A stretch of 64,000 nucleotides of DNA, from contig NC_072818.1 in NCBI RefSeq assembly GCF_003013715.1, positions 124,001 to 188,000 of the forward strand, read 5' to 3'. The notes below the pieces were generated by a model. That model saw nothing but the letters and a program-made list of their open reading frames with translations, was not told the origin of the DNA and did not search any database. Below are positions 39,373-53,300 of this stretch, one piece after another. The first letter of the stretch is position 1. Every line of letters starts with the position of its first letter. The translations under genes were made by a program, and so were the position numbers. The DNA is from Candidozyma auris. Lineage: Eukaryota > Ascomycota > Pichiomycetes > Serinales > Metschnikowiaceae.

Positions 39373-42027
39373 CTAGTAGCCTTCGTGTTGTGGGACGCCT
39401 GACGCAGGCATGAGCAGCAGCCCTTGTTGGTTTAACGGAAGGTGTGCTTGTCCGTTGCCTGTTGTTGTAGCTGGGGTAATACCTAGCTGCTGCGGGCTCA
39501 GCTGGATGCTCAGCTCGGCAGACACACCCTCTTCTCCTGGCGGTTTCCCGCCTCGACCACGCCCACGAATCCCTTTATTCAGGTTCTTGTAGAGCTTGCG
39601 GAAGTAGTTGGGAAGCTCTTTTTCCTCTTCTGGTAGACGTTCAAGGGCGTCGCCACTAAGTTCAGCCAAAGTTTGCGTGAGTCGGTTCAACGTGGGCAAA
39701 TGGAACTTGTTCTGATGAGACTTCAAATTGCCTAGCTGAGTAAACGACTTGTCGCAATTATCTAGCTTGCACTCGTATGGCTTCTCCTTGTTGTGGGTCA
39801 ACATATGAGCAGCAAGATTACCCTTTCTGCTGAAAGAGCGATTACACACCTCGCAAGTAAACGGTTTCTCTCCAGTATGAAGCCTCATATGCGTTCTCAA
39901 GTTACCTCCTTGTGTAAACCGCTTCAAACAGTAGGAGCACTGGAACGGTTTATAGCCAATGTGGGAGCGAACGTGCACTTCAAGATGGGTCGACTGATTA
40001 AACGTCTTGAAACAATAAGGGCATTGTTGCGTTTTACCCTTCCGTTTCTTCTTCCGTTCAGGCCCACCTTGAGCATCTTCTTCCTTGACAGGCTTCTCAA
40101 TGCCGCCCACCAAGTCTACTGTCAGCGGTATCACAGCATTTTTATCATGACTCGCGTTGGGCAGCGCCAAAATACTCCCGTCCTCTGCCTGTTTGATAGC
40201 ACCGGTGTTGCCTTTTTCTCTTGCTTGAATTACAAGCATGAGCTGGTCAACTTTGGTAGCTCCGAGAAGAGGTCTACCATCTTCAGCACGCGCAATCTGC
40301 TGAGCAGGCAACAAGTTGCCCTTTTGTTGTTGTTGTTGCTGCTGCTGCTGCAAAGAGTATGGATCTCGATGTTCCATTCCATAAGAGTAATTCTTGTTTC
40401 CAGGAGATAATTGTGAAGGATTCTTGAACATCTGAGGCAGGTAGGCGTTCTGAGCATTCTGCGGAAGCGTGTACCCTTGTGGCGTTTGCTGCTGCTGTTG
40501 TTGTTGTTGCTGCTGCTGCTGAAGCTGGTTGTACATGGGAATTTGCTGATTCTGGTATTGCAAACCTTGGAGATTCTGAGGGTCTGGGTACTGGCCCTGT
40601 CGCCGAGGCGACCCACGAGGTTGCTGGCGTTGTTGTTGTTGCTGATGGGATGTGGGCTGTTTATGCTCCGGAGAGAAAGCGTCGTTGTAAAGAGGGTACT
40701 GGTATCCGGCTTGCTGGTAGTAGTTTGCATTAGTGACAGGCTTCTGAATCGATGCAGGGTGGGTAGTTGAAGGGTATTGCAGATTAGGCGGAAGTGAAAA
40801 CGTTTCTGAAGGATCTAAGGTGCGTTTCATCTGACTTGGGGAAGTCTTTGGTGACTGGGGTTCATCGTGGTACCGGTTTGAAGACTTCGACGACATCGAC
40901 GACAGTGGAGAGAGTCTTGATGGGTCAGACATGCCGAGACTCAGCTTGCGCTGGCCATGAGAGTGCTGAGTAGATGCGCTGCCTCTCGACTTGTCGAAGA
41001 TGTCCTCTCGAAGAGTGGCTTTCAGAGAGCTTTTCCGCGGTTGTTGTTGCAGCTCTCTTGGTATTTGCTGGTCATTGATGAACTTTAGTATGGAGTCCCG
41101 CCGCTGTTGGTCGCTCATGCTGTTGAAATCGACAGAGCTGTTGTTTTGTATACTCGACAAAAATGCATTGATGCTGTCGTTAGACATACCTGCAATCGAC
41201 CCCATGAGACCTGAGTTCTCCAAGAAGGAGTTGGGCAAGTCAAACGAAAGCTTCGACCCTTTCGACGCCTTCGGCTGCTGCAGCAGCAGCTGCAGCTGCG
41301 CACTGTTCCACCACATCTGGCTGATACTATCTTTATTGTCGTGGCCAGCATACTCATCCTTCTTGGTTGAAGATTCGTTTTTGGATGGACCCGAGATCGA
41401 GTTGCCCAGCGACCCAGGAATCTGAATGAGCGAGCTAAAGATGCTATTGGACCGCAGCTGCCCTGACAACTGCGGCTGGTACACACTCTGGCTCTGGCCA
41501 GGTTGGCTCGACCCCAAACCTTGGCCCATCAGACTGGGGCTCTCGTCTTGATGCTTGGAGCTCACGGGAGGCGGCAAGAAGATCGAGTCGCCCCGTAGAC
41601 GGCCCAGGTGAGGCGTGTCCATCAACTGAGCCATGTTGGCCCCGCCTACCGAGTCACGAGGCCCGCCCATGTAGTAGGAGGGAAATGAAGCGTCGTTGTT
41701 GAGCAGACGTTTCTGGGCGCCGGGCTGCTGCGTGTTGGGAAGCGGGTAGGTGCTGAGAAGCGTCAGCATGGAGTCCTGGCGGCCTGGGTTGAACAAGAAC
41801 GCCTGGGAGTTCAGGCGAGACAGCCCAGGGGCGGCGTTGGCGATCCCGGACCCACCACCAATCCCGTTGTTGCGGTTTTCGCCAGGGGCACCATTGCCAG
41901 GCCCATCAACATTCTGGGGCTGGCTCAGCCGCGGTTGTTCAGGCTGGGTCCGTTTAGGTGGTGCACGTTTCATTGGAGGCGTGGGCCCGTTCAGCGTGGG
42001 CTTCTGCGCTCGAAGAGTGTCACCCAT
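39373..42027 (-). CDS. AZF1: Azf1-type C2H2 zinc-finger transcription factor
   Basis: Azf1 is a carbon-source-responsive activator in yeast, affecting growth and cell-wall genes. The 884-residue protein (yeast: 914) is largely disordered and rich in Gln, Asn, Ser and Pro, with polyglutamine tracts around residues 490-510 and 560-570. A basic stretch leads into four C2H2 fingers at about 669-776. The linkers and recognition helices (S-T-H-L-E-V-H, G-G-N-L-R-T-H, K-G-N-L-A-A-H, L-G-N-L-K-S-H) match the Azf1 family as I recall it. The last finger has the long C-x4-C spacing. The homopeptides are encoded by CAG/CAA microsatellites (for example around 40330 and 40490), which may vary between strains. 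RAD50 lies 251 bp downstream on the same strand. The frame is intact. Confidence 0.9.
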   Translation of the reverse strand: MGDTLRAQKPTLNGPTPPMKRAPPKRTQPEQPRLSQPQNVDGPGNGAPGENRNNGIGGGSGIANAAPGLSRLNSQAFLFNPGRQDSMLTLLSTYPLPNTQQPGAQKRLLNNDASFPSYYMGGPRDSVGGANMAQLMDTPHLGRLRGDSIFLPPPVSSKHQDESPSLMGQGLGSSQPGQSQSVYQPQLSGQLRSNSIFSSLIQIPGSLGNSISGPSKNESSTKKDEYAGHDNKDSISQMWWNSAQLQLLLQQPKASKGSKLSFDLPNSFLENSGLMGSIAGMSNDSINAFLSSIQNNSSVDFNSMSDQQRRDSILKFINDQQIPRELQQQPRKSSLKATLREDIFDKSRGSASTQHSHGQRKLSLGMSDPSRLSPLSSMSSKSSNRYHDEPQSPKTSPSQMKRTLDPSETFSLPPNLQYPSTTHPASIQKPVTNANYYQQAGYQYPLYNDAFSPEHKQPTSHQQQQQRQQPRGSPRRQGQYPDPQNLQGLQYQNQQIPMYNQLQQQQQQQQQQQQTPQGYTLPQNAQNAYLPQMFKNPSQLSPGNKNYSYGMEHRDPYSLQQQQQQQQQKGNLLPAQQIARAEDGRPLLGATKVDQLMLVIQAREKGNTGAIKQAEDGSILALPNASHDKNAVIPLTVDLVGGIEKPVKEEDAQGGPERKKKRKGKTQQCPYCFKTFNQSTHLEVHVRSHIGYKPFQCSYCLKRFTQGGNLRTHMRLHTGEKPFTCEVCNRSFSRKGNLAAHMLTHNKEKPYECKLDNCDKSFTQLGNLKSHQNKFHLPTLNRLTQTLAELSGDALERLPEEEKELPNYFRKLYKNLNKGIRGRGRGGKPPGEEGVSAELSIQLSPQQLGITPATTTGNGQAHLPLNQQGLLLMPASGVPQHEGY

Positions 42028-43685
42028 GGGGGCACGAAGCGGGCTGACTGAAACGCCGTAATGATGGAAAGATTTGTTCCCGAAATAGGGGAATTGAGTG
42101 AGATGGTAGAGGTGATTGTTGGCTTTGGCGACTAGTGGATGTGACTAGTGATGAGCCTTAGTAATGGGGTAAGTGGGCCTTATCAACACAAGTGAAGGGT
42201 TGATCAAAAACGGTACTTCGGGCCCAATGAGCTTTGTAGATGAGCTTGATGAAATGAGCTTTGCGACTCGTTGGTTAGGATTGACCTTCTGTTTATGAAA
42301 ATCTTGTTGACGTCCGTGATGTCTCAGTGAGGCAGGTGGGATAAATGGTTTGGGAAAAAAGATGGCGGTGACACGTTTTCAAAGCGTAAATATAGCCTTG
42401 TGTTGTGCTTTTAATTTGTATGTTGCTTTTGGAATCGCTGTACTTGATCACTTGATGACTTGTTTACCTCTTCCTCAGGACTGTTCCGATCCGATAAGAA
42501 TGGGCTGGGGCTGGTGAGGTGAGAAGGATCGATAAAGAATCTGGCTGATAAGAGTGAGTCAATTGAAGTACTGGTGTTTTTGTTTGAGCCAGTAGAGACA
42601 GATTTGAGATCCACCTTTGAATTGCTTTTGCGGGTGGGTGTATAAGTCGTTTGGGTGACACACACTTGTTTCAGTGAGATAAATGACGTTTGCTGGAGGT
42701 GGTAAGAGCAGTGAGTGAGTGGCGCACGTGATCGGAGGTCGCGTGGCGTGGAGAGGTGACTAAAATTTTTGTGGCTGGTGTTTTTAGGCTTATCGCCGAC
42801 CACGACATTTTTGGGGGAATGCTACACTGTGCAGTCCTTCCCATCCGACATATGAACGCTTTTATATAGTCGAGCTATCAACAAGTTGCATATAAACTTG
42901 AATTACGATTGCTGTAGCAACCAGTTTTGGCGACGACATTTTTGGTTGCCAGATAGTCGGGGAAGCTGTGTGCAGGTGGAGTGAGACAAGGACTAGATCA
43001 GGTGACGCAATGGTGTTTGTTTATGTCACGTGCACTACGTCATGTGCTCTAGCACGTGTGGCAGCCTACCAGTGGTAGACTTGTGGATGGGCAACATCAC
43101 TATATTTCGTAGAGAAAGGAGTCAAAGGCAACTAGGAACGGAGAATTACCTATCTTTATCTTGTGTCGTCTTGTCATGCCGTTTGGTACGTGCTGGGTGC
43201 GTGAAAGAGATTGCAGGAACTGCTTGATCATGCCCGGCATGGCTGAAGATTTAAGTTATTCAACTTATCCTCTTATCATATTCTCATAATCTATGAAGGT
43301 TAAAGCATGTTTTGTGATGTGATGTGTTTGGCGTGTGGATTCAGGGCCCTTGAAGTAATGTTTGCGAAGAGCAGACGGGGCGTATACTGAACCAAGAGCA
43401 CTTGACAGCACGCTAATGAACTGTCGGTAACAACGCACAGAATGATCAGATCGAAAGTATTCGAATTTAGAAATGTCGTGTTTTTCAGGCTTCAATGTTT
43501 GGTTGCCTGTCTTTAATTGGGTGCAAAATCCAAAACCGCACTACTGACATGATCGATGGTAGCACGTAGTTTGTGGAAGAGATGATTGGAGTATGTTAAT
43601 TCTTTTGGAAAGCTGCAATTTTTTGTGGTCTAAAAGCAACTAGCACGATACATGTCACTGAAAATGATCTCTTTTTTCGTTGGCC
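42028..43685. other. Intergenic: long AZF1 upstream region
   Basis: A 1.66-kb region with CACGTG at 42725-42730, 43027-43032 and 43053-43058. CGACATTTTTGG is repeated at about 42803 and 42934. A reverse-strand frame at 42411-42803 has no ATG. Long 5' regions are common for regulatory genes in this clade. Confidence 0.5.
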
Positions 43686-45053
43686 TCAGCTTCCGCTACA
43701 GCACTCGTGGCCACATGCTTCCTTCTGTGGCTCCTCGCTCATGACTACCCTCTCCATCATCCCATCAAGGCAAGCTTGAAAGTCGTCCATCAGCTCCAAC
43801 CTGTAGTCTCGCAAGTACCGCGAGGGACAGTACTCACCACACAAGTAGAAGCGCAGATGAAGCTTATCCAAAAACCTGGACGAGATTCGAAGGTAATCAC
43901 CCACGCGCGGCGCCATCTGTTGTAAGTGGTCGAAGTCTGACACAAGCAACGAGAGCATCAAGTTCTTGATGACGTTGCTTTTCTCTATGTCGCAAAGCTC
44001 ATCCACTTTATCGAGCTGTAGTTTCAGGTAGTACGGGCGAAAGCACGGCTCAACGGTTTCTTTATTGACGGGGATAGAGCCGGTGGAACCCGCAGACGAA
44101 GGACAGCTTTCCTTTCCTGACTTGGACGCTTTCACCTCAACTTCCACTTGCTCGAGTTTGTCCCGCAAGTACCCGATCTCATTGACCATTTCTCTGTTCT
44201 GTTCCTTGGCCTGCTCCAACTGCAACTTGAGCTCACCAACCATCTTGTTCATGTCTGGCACTGCGTGGGATTGCTTCTTTGCCTCCATATCGATGGCATC
44301 TTCTGTCAAGTCCGCCAACTCCACTTGCGGGGCCTTTCCAAAAAATCTACAAATGTCCGAGCCCGTGCCAGCCGTTCCTTCCTCGGTCTCCTCCTCCCCC
44401 TCCTCCTCCGACCCTTCCTCGCCATTGTCACCTCCCGCAATAGTCTCATCACTGTGGAACTCCTTGATCTCTTTGAATTCTCGTGACATGGGTGGCGTCG
44501 TCACGGGCAGCAGCGCCAATTGCAGCAGCAGCAAGGATTTTCTCTGTGGTTTATCAAAAGTATCATCCACACGAAGCTCCTGGGTGTTGTTCCCTGAGTC
44601 CAGCTCAGATTCGGCACCTCCACGATGGCCAGGAGAAGTGAATGGATCTTCAGACACAGTAGCAAGATGCAGCCTCCGTCTGGGCAAATAATGTTCGAGC
44701 GGCGTCTTTGTGTTTGATGTTTTTGTCGCTTTTTCTAGGTACTTCTCCAAGAACGGCTGCAAAAGCTCAAATAGCTTAGCGGCATCTGTGCTTTGTCTAT
44801 CACTCTCGTTTACCTTATATAGTGGAGTCAGTTGCGCCGAGGGAGCGTCAAACGCTTTCTTTCTTTCTTCGCTTCCGACTTTGTTACCTTGACTTCTCTC
44901 TTTATCATGTAGCTGGGCCAATTTGATGAGCTCTTCCATATTTGCGAGTGACATGGAGTTTTCCGTGTCGGAGTCAGCCACCAGCAGCAATTTGGCCGTG
45001 TGGTCTGTTACGTGTGCAAACAGCTCACTTATATCCCCGCCGGGCAGGATCAT
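43686..45053 (-). CDS. Unrecognised acidic coiled-coil protein (455 residues)
   Basis: The ATG at 45053-45051 (MILPGGDISELFAHVTDHTA) opens an uninterrupted 455-codon frame with coding-like composition. The N-terminal about 60 residues look globular. A Ser/Thr/Pro-rich middle follows, with an acidic patch at about 215-245 (E-E-G-S-E-E-E-G-E-E-E-T-E-E). A heptad-type coiled coil lies at about 268-314 (L-K-L-Q-L-E-Q-A-K-E-Q). A helical C-terminal domain follows (C-D-I-E-K-S-N-V-I-K-N-L-M-L-S), ending in a Cys-rich tail (C-G-H-E-C-C-S-G-S). The layout recalls yeast polarity or spindle-pole adaptors such as Pea2 or Bbp1, but I cannot assign it. It shares the region upstream with nothing else; RPC19 lies 465 bp further on the same strand. 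Confidence 0.7.
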   Translation of the reverse strand: MILPGGDISELFAHVTDHTAKLLLVADSDTENSMSLANMEELIKLAQLHDKERSQGNKVGSEERKKAFDAPSAQLTPLYKVNESDRQSTDAAKLFELLQPFLEKYLEKATKTSNTKTPLEHYLPRRRLHLATVSEDPFTSPGHRGGAESELDSGNNTQELRVDDTFDKPQRKSLLLLQLALLPVTTPPMSREFKEIKEFHSDETIAGGDNGEEGSEEEGEEETEEGTAGTGSDICRFFGKAPQVELADLTEDAIDMEAKKQSHAVPDMNKMVGELKLQLEQAKEQNREMVNEIGYLRDKLEQVEVEVKASKSGKESCPSSAGSTGSIPVNKETVEPCFRPYYLKLQLDKVDELCDIEKSNVIKNLMLSLLVSDFDHLQQMAPRVGDYLRISSRFLDKLHLRFYLCGEYCPSRYLRDYRLELMDDFQACLDGMMERVVMSEEPQKEACGHECCSGS

Positions 45054-45518
45054 TTCAGATATTTTGTACGTTTTCTTCAAGTGTTGTTGACAGTACGATA
45101 TTTGTGAATACGCGGTTGCAAATTACGGTCCACAAATAGACCCGTACACCATCTTGCCAACAGACTAAGCGTCCATCATCGTTGACCCAAGTTATGACTG
45201 TTTGTATTATCTAAATATATCTGTATAATTCTGTGGCTACCACGATCTCAGAACTCTTGTCAGTTCTTCAATTGGAGGCCTGTACGTGAATATAGGCCGA
45301 ATACCACGAAGGCAGTAGACCTTGTGTCTAGCCAAACCGAAGTGAACCCACGTAAATGACTCCGAACGCTTATTAAAAAGAATCCTCAGGCCCTCTTCTT
45401 CTGTGTTAGCCGTACATAAAGAGCACTTCCATCAGCCTTCCGTTCTCACTCTTCACTCTCCCTTCACTCAAAGGATCAAGTATCACTCACCTTTTAAGGC
45501 ACGACTAGGTCTTCCCAT
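45054..45518. other. Intergenic: upstream of the coiled-coil gene, RPC19 3' flank
   Basis: About 465 bp. A CGGTTGCAAAT word at about 45111 is a partial match to the recurrent element. No gene or repeat seen. Confidence 0.45.
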
Positions 45519-45899
45519 TTAGGGCTCCTCTGTCGCATAGCCGCCGGCCTCCACCTTCTCAGTGAAGGTCTCTTCGATGTGTGTACACAACTCGGACAAG
45601 TTGTCCATTCCCTGGTGCAACGCTTCCAAGGCTGTGATATTGCCGTACGTCTGGATTCTGATATTGAGCTTGTTCTCTGAAGGGTGTGGAATCGAGTAAC
45701 CGCAGAATTCAACTTCTGGGTTCTTCATAATTATATACCTTAGGGCATTGCCTAGAGTATGGTCTTCGTCGATGATCTGGAAGGAAGACGCAGTGCCGTC
45801 GTCAGAGGAGCCGGGTAACAAGCGGATCTTGTCGGTGTCGTACTCTTGCTCGTCGACTTCGACTTCATTGTCCATGGGAATATCAGTAACTTCGGCCAT
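45519..45899 (-). CDS. RPC19: Rpc19 (AC19), shared subunit of RNA polymerases I and III
   Basis: Rpc19 pairs with Rpc40 as the alpha-like heterodimer at the base of Pol I and Pol III. The 126-residue protein (yeast: 142, with a longer acidic N-terminus) has the alpha motif in the block D-H-T-L-G-N-A-L-R-Y-I-I-M-K-N-P (about 46-61), then V-E-F-C-G-Y-S-I-P-H-P-S-E (about 63-75) and L-N-I-R-I-Q-T-Y-G, nearly identical to yeast. CACGTG sits 65 bp upstream of the ATG with GATATCACGTGCAT context, matching the MON2 and FAP7 sites. The frame is complete. Confidence 0.95.
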   Translation of the reverse strand: MAEVTDIPMDNEVEVDEQEYDTDKIRLLPGSSDDGTASSFQIIDEDHTLGNALRYIIMKNPEVEFCGYSIPHPSENKLNIRIQTYGNITALEALHQGMDNLSELCTHIEETFTEKVEAGGYATEEP

Positions 45900-48782
<2,883 letters not shown>

Positions 48783-49595
48783 ACCGTGTAATGTATTTAT
48801 AGAATAATCTTGATAAAGGAAAAGAAAAGAGAAAAAAGGAACAGAAAAAGGAAACGAATTGTAGAAAGGTCACTCGATGTGGGTTTACGAGGTCGAAGTC
48901 GCTAGAACGAAAAGAGTATCTTGGCACGTCACTAGGCTTGTTTTCGTCTTCTCGTATAAGTTGTTGCTACTCCCTTCATTGGCTGCAAGGGGACGCTTGG
49001 CCATTGTACCTACTAGCACCGGGCTCGGAGTTCAACGTTGAGGTCCAAAAATAAAACAGTTTACATTTGAAGAAATTTCGTACTTTCAAATTTTCGCCTT
49101 TGCACTCCGCCAAATAGTTCAATTGCTCATGGCACCATCTAAGGAATATCGTACCTAAATGTGGTGCCATTCGGAGGTGTGTGGCCGAGTGGCAAGTAAA
49201 GGGACCCGTGTTCTCCCGCTGGTGTCATAATACATGCAAAACATGCAAAACATGCAAAACATGCAACGGCCGTGTAAAATCGCCAGATTGGCTGCACCCG
49301 CCGCTGGCCGTAAGCGATACGGGATGATACGTACTGATTTCGTGAAGCTGGCCACTTTGTGGCCATTCTGTGGCTTAAAAGATGCCTTGAAGTGTGCTTT
49401 TGCGGCGCTTTATTTCGTCTAAAAGCTCTACTTTTGTGGAAGTTGTCGTCATATCGTTTATTCGTGAAACCTTTCGTTAATTATGTTCAGCTTTATTGAA
49501 TCCTATCCTGTATCCGTTCCCAGCGGGCCAAGTCTATCTATCGTGGGTAAACTTATTCTGGCGTTTCCAGATGGCTCTTTTTTGTAAATTGCAGT
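48783..49595. other. Intergenic between DBP2 and TYE7 (convergent)
   Basis: 813 bp. Includes a short 9-bp repeat (CATGCAAAA, 3.5 copies) at 49233-49267. A tRNA-like D-arm word at 49182-49196 is not supported by the rest of a tRNA. No gene is called. Confidence 0.5.
49233..49267 (+). repeat. 9-bp tandem repeat (CATGCAAAA), 3.5 copies
   Basis: Perfect head-to-tail copies ending in CATGCAACGG. Too short to suggest a function. Confidence 0.7.
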
Positions 49596-50381
49596 TTACT
49601 GCCTGCTTTCGAGGCTCTTTCTCATGGCTTCGTTCTCCTTCTGGAGATACACAATGTAATCGTACGCCTTTTCCAAAATCACCAGCTTGTTAACCTTCAA
49701 CTCGATCCGCAGCTTGCTGTTCTCCCGGCCAAACCAAGGAATCACCGTCTGCAAGCTGTTGATCTTGGAATTGATGTTCACTCTATACTTCTTTTCTACC
49801 TTGTTGTGTGCTTCTTTCTGCGACTCGGTTAGTCTCTTTCTTGGACACCGCTTTTTTCTTTGGCTCGAACAGCCTCCGTTGCTGTTGTTGTTATAACTGT
49901 TGCTGCTGCTGCTGCTATTGCTGCTGCTGCTGTAGGTGCTGTTGCTTGGAGTCACAATTGGTTTCTTCTCGTCTGTGGTGTCAATACTATCTTTGAGTAC
50001 ATCTTTGGTGTCGAAAATAGACTCCAACGCTCTTGGAGTCAAGTTGTTTTTCTGCTGCATCATCTGGAGCTTCAGCGTCACGGAATTCATGAAGTCCAGT
50101 CCGTCTGAGGCTGGACTAGTATTCCAATCGCCTTCTTCTTCCTTGATTGGGGGAGTGCTCGAGACGGTAGAAACTCCTGACGAGGCCGAAAATATGCTGT
50201 CGTCTTCCAAGACGTTGGGGAACGCGGCTGAGGAGAAGTTCGACTCCACAGCAGGGACATTCATGAAAGTGTATGAGTTGGAAGTGGACATGGGGGCCAG
50301 AGACAGCAACAAGTTGTTGATCCACTGGTCTTCGGAGGTGGCTGAGGGCGTGAGGGCCGTTTGGTCGAGGTAGTAAGCCAT
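49596..50381 (-). CDS. TYE7: Tye7-type bHLH transcription factor (SREBP-like basic region)
   Basis: The 261-residue protein (ATG at 50381-50379, MAYYLDQTALTP) has a Ser/Thr-rich acidic N-terminal half and a Ser/Asn homopolymer stretch at about 147-170. A C-terminal bHLH follows at about 188-248: basic region H-N-K-V-E-K-K-Y-R with Tyr199, then N-I-N-S-K-I-N-S-L and helix 2 V-I-L-E-K-A-Y-D-Y-I. The tyrosine in the basic region is diagnostic of the SREBP class, which in these yeasts includes Tye7, Hms1 and Cph2. Tye7, the glycolysis activator, is the best fit because the bHLH ends close to the C-terminus and no membrane segment follows. Hms1 remains possible. The Ser/Asn stretch is encoded by AGC/AAC triplet repeats. 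The upstream region is exceptionally long. Confidence 0.8.
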   Translation of the reverse strand: MAYYLDQTALTPSATSEDQWINNLLLSLAPMSTSNSYTFMNVPAVESNFSSAAFPNVLEDDSIFSASSGVSTVSSTPPIKEEEGDWNTSPASDGLDFMNSVTLKLQMMQQKNNLTPRALESIFDTKDVLKDSIDTTDEKKPIVTPSNSTYSSSSNSSSSSNSYNNNSNGGCSSQRKKRCPRKRLTESQKEAHNKVEKKYRVNINSKINSLQTVIPWFGRENSKLRIELKVNKLVILEKAYDYIVYLQKENEAMRKSLESRQ

Positions 50382-53300
50382 TATGAGATGTGGAGATTTT
50401 TTGATGATGGAGAGAAATTTAAGAAGGGGCCAGGATGGTGGTCTTTTATAGTGATTCTGTAAAACGACCCCGACACGGTTTTTCCGGTGTGGAACTGGCA
50501 TGGGCCACTTCGGAAAAACCCTGGCGCATGTGGAACGATTTGCCTTTGGTGCGACTTTCTATTGTTGCCGCGCAGCTTCCGTGCTTGTTGCATGAGCCAC
50601 TCACGCGAGAACAAGGCGATGCTGTACATAACACAAGACAGTGCATTGTCCCAAAAAAAACTAGGGTACCCACACCTCTCCTCAAATTTCACCTTTTTCC
50701 AGAAATGAGACCCTTGGGGTGTTCTTGGCCCATTTGTAGACCCTGGCCACACGTACACAAGTGAAATTCGAACGAAATCCCCCACAAAACTCGTATGTTT
50801 TCTCATGCACCTGCGTCGATCATTCCCTCGCCTTAGGGAAAATTTTGCAACGTTCCATCTCTAGTCACCCAAGAAGCACCAAACAGCGAAATCAGCGTAT
50901 GGGCATCAATAGTAGTTCTCTAGGCGTCCTCGGCATTAGGGCCTAACCGAGGCAGATCCATGAAACCTTCCCGTCACAAGTTGTAATATCATACCTACAG
51001 TGAGATTTCCCTCATTCTCTCTAGTCTCTCTCAAGTCTCTTTCGAGTCTCAAGCCTCTCAGATCTCTCTCGAGTCTCTCTCTCTCAGATCTCTCACACAC
51101 ATCTCTCTCTCTCTCATCTCCTACTGGCCCCTGCACCTGCAAATTTCATCTCGTCCCTACTTGGTCCACATCCGGCCCACGGCTACTTTGTGGCCACGAC
51201 CCCAATTCCACCTCGTCTCCGCTCAGGGTCCCATTCCCTAGTGGAAGTGCCGGTCAAAAGCCCCCAGACAGGCGAAATAGAAAAATCGGGTCATGTCCAC
51301 GAAAAATCCACAATCATTACGAGCAAGTGATCAGACCCACGAAAAATGACACTACGTTGTGGTCTCTCAGGACAGAAATTCGCTGAGGTGCCATTAGGTT
51401 CGCCAGTGTAACCTCGTATTTCTTTTCACGGCACCCATTTTTTTCTTGTCTCACTGCGTCGTGGAACAGGGTACACGATCCGAGCGATTAAATAGATTTT
51501 GAGGGGTTTAAGTGCATACCCTGCGTTTTTGGCGTGAAACTGGGCGGTCAACGAGGCCACTTTTGTGGCCAGAGTGACCCACGCTGCAGATGCTCATGCG
51601 CCCTGCGCATGGAAGGATCGCCTTTTTGCAGCCTCTCAAGCCCATACTGTTACAGGGCCACTTTGCCAATTCCAGCTTATTTCAGGGCACACTACTAAAA
51701 GGTTTGGCAAGATTGCTAATTTGTGTTGTTCTCAGGGATGAGACCACTTTGGTGGGGAAGGGGCGTGGGGTGGGGAGTTCAGTGATGAAATGGGACAGGT
51801 GGAATTGGGCGCTGGTAAAAATATAGGAGCCGAGGGGTGGCCGAGAACGGATACTCAGTGAAACAGAGAGCAACAAGTGGTGAATTTGGAGAGTTCTGCG
51901 ATTGTTGCAGAGGTTTGTGATTGAGCTTGCAAATTTTCTTTTTTTTTTTTAAAAAAATTTACCCCTGCCACTGCTCCTACCTATATACTACGGGCTGTTA
52001 CCAGGGCGGCTCGGATGATAGACTCCGATAACGGTGGTATGCGTGTGGATCCCCCAGGTGAGGGATTTTGTATGTGAGCCTTCGGTGAGCCCAATGTGAC
52101 AGGTGGACTCTACTAAGCGCATACCACGTCAACACGCTCACATGATAGAGAGCATGGAAAGGGATATATATGCTTGGGAAGTCGCCTAATAGCCGAGACG
52201 AGGCTTGGGTGCCAGGCCTTCCTAGAGCAAGATGTGTTTTGCTTGGTAAAGTTACGCAATTGGCTGGAGGTTTTGCAATTGAACTGAGATTAACAAAGCC
52301 AATTGAGGTGGTAGCTCTTCAAAGTATGGATACCGTCGAACACTGGGGGAGCAGTGGAGAGAGGAGTCCTAGTCGACCGTTTCGCAGAAGAGCGCTGTTG
52401 AGCGTCTATTCGAGCTTGTTACCAACAACTGTCTTAGAAGTATGAAGGTCCCCAAGGTTCGCTAAGCTTAGTCAGCTCTCACCGTACGAAGTCAAACTAA
52501 CGATTGAACGGAAATGAACCCAATCTCAGCAATTTTGATAAATAGATTTGAGAGAGAAACCACATCTAGTGAGCTCTGGAAGTATGAACGGTTGACTTGA
52601 CGAACGATTTAGGGTCTTCAAGTGTCCTAGCACCCTCTTTGTGGAGAGTCATTATGCCTGCTAAGAAAGCCTATCCTGGCGAGCTTCATTATTTGAGCTC
52701 ATGAGTTGTGGTTCAGCTCGGTACAATTTCCGATATTCAGAGCTTGCCAGAGTTCTCAATTACATGAGAAAATTGCATTGCCTTTTTACTACGAAAACTT
52801 TTAGTCTGTCACGAAATCGAGCTTACAATTGGGTGTGGCCGTTCTACACCATGATTCTATTCTCCCTAAGAGAGGGCCTTCCGAAAACCTCCTCCATATG
52901 GCAGATGCAATGCTACGCCAGCTCTACGCTAGTTATCACCCTGGGATCCCCTCAATCGGTCTGTGGGGAAGCAACCGAGGTTCACTTCAGCGCCATTTGC
53001 AACCATCACAATGCAAAGGTACCGGAATACTTTCTGGTGGCCCGGTGGGACATTTCTCCAATATTTCTCCAATTTTCAACAGATGCCAAAAGCACAATGG
53101 GAGAGGTGTCCCTGAACATAGCTACTAACTAAAATCGGTAACGGAGCATGGGCCTGGCGATTGGCCTTAACGTCTACAACAAAGACAGAGTTTATGCACG
53201 TCGTTAAACTGGCTGTTGGCTCTTCCAGCTTTCTGTTCCATTGGCAAAAGGCAATGCAATTCCAAATCTTCTCTATTAGGGCAATGCATCTACTAAAGTT

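Noticed and set aside
42411..42803. 130-codon reverse-strand frame
   Set aside because: It opens at a GTG with no ATG, is low in complexity (Ser/Thr/Asn), and matches nothing recognised.
49182..49196. tRNA-like word TGGCCGAGTGGCAAG
   Set aside because: It resembles the D-arm of tRNA-Leu or tRNA-Ser, but no T-arm (GGTTCRAATCC) or acceptor pairing follows within tRNA length.
52701..53132. 143-codon forward frame in the long TYE7/lipase gap
   Set aside because: It overlaps another open frame, has no promoter signal that I can place and no recognisable domain; kept only as part of the gap description.
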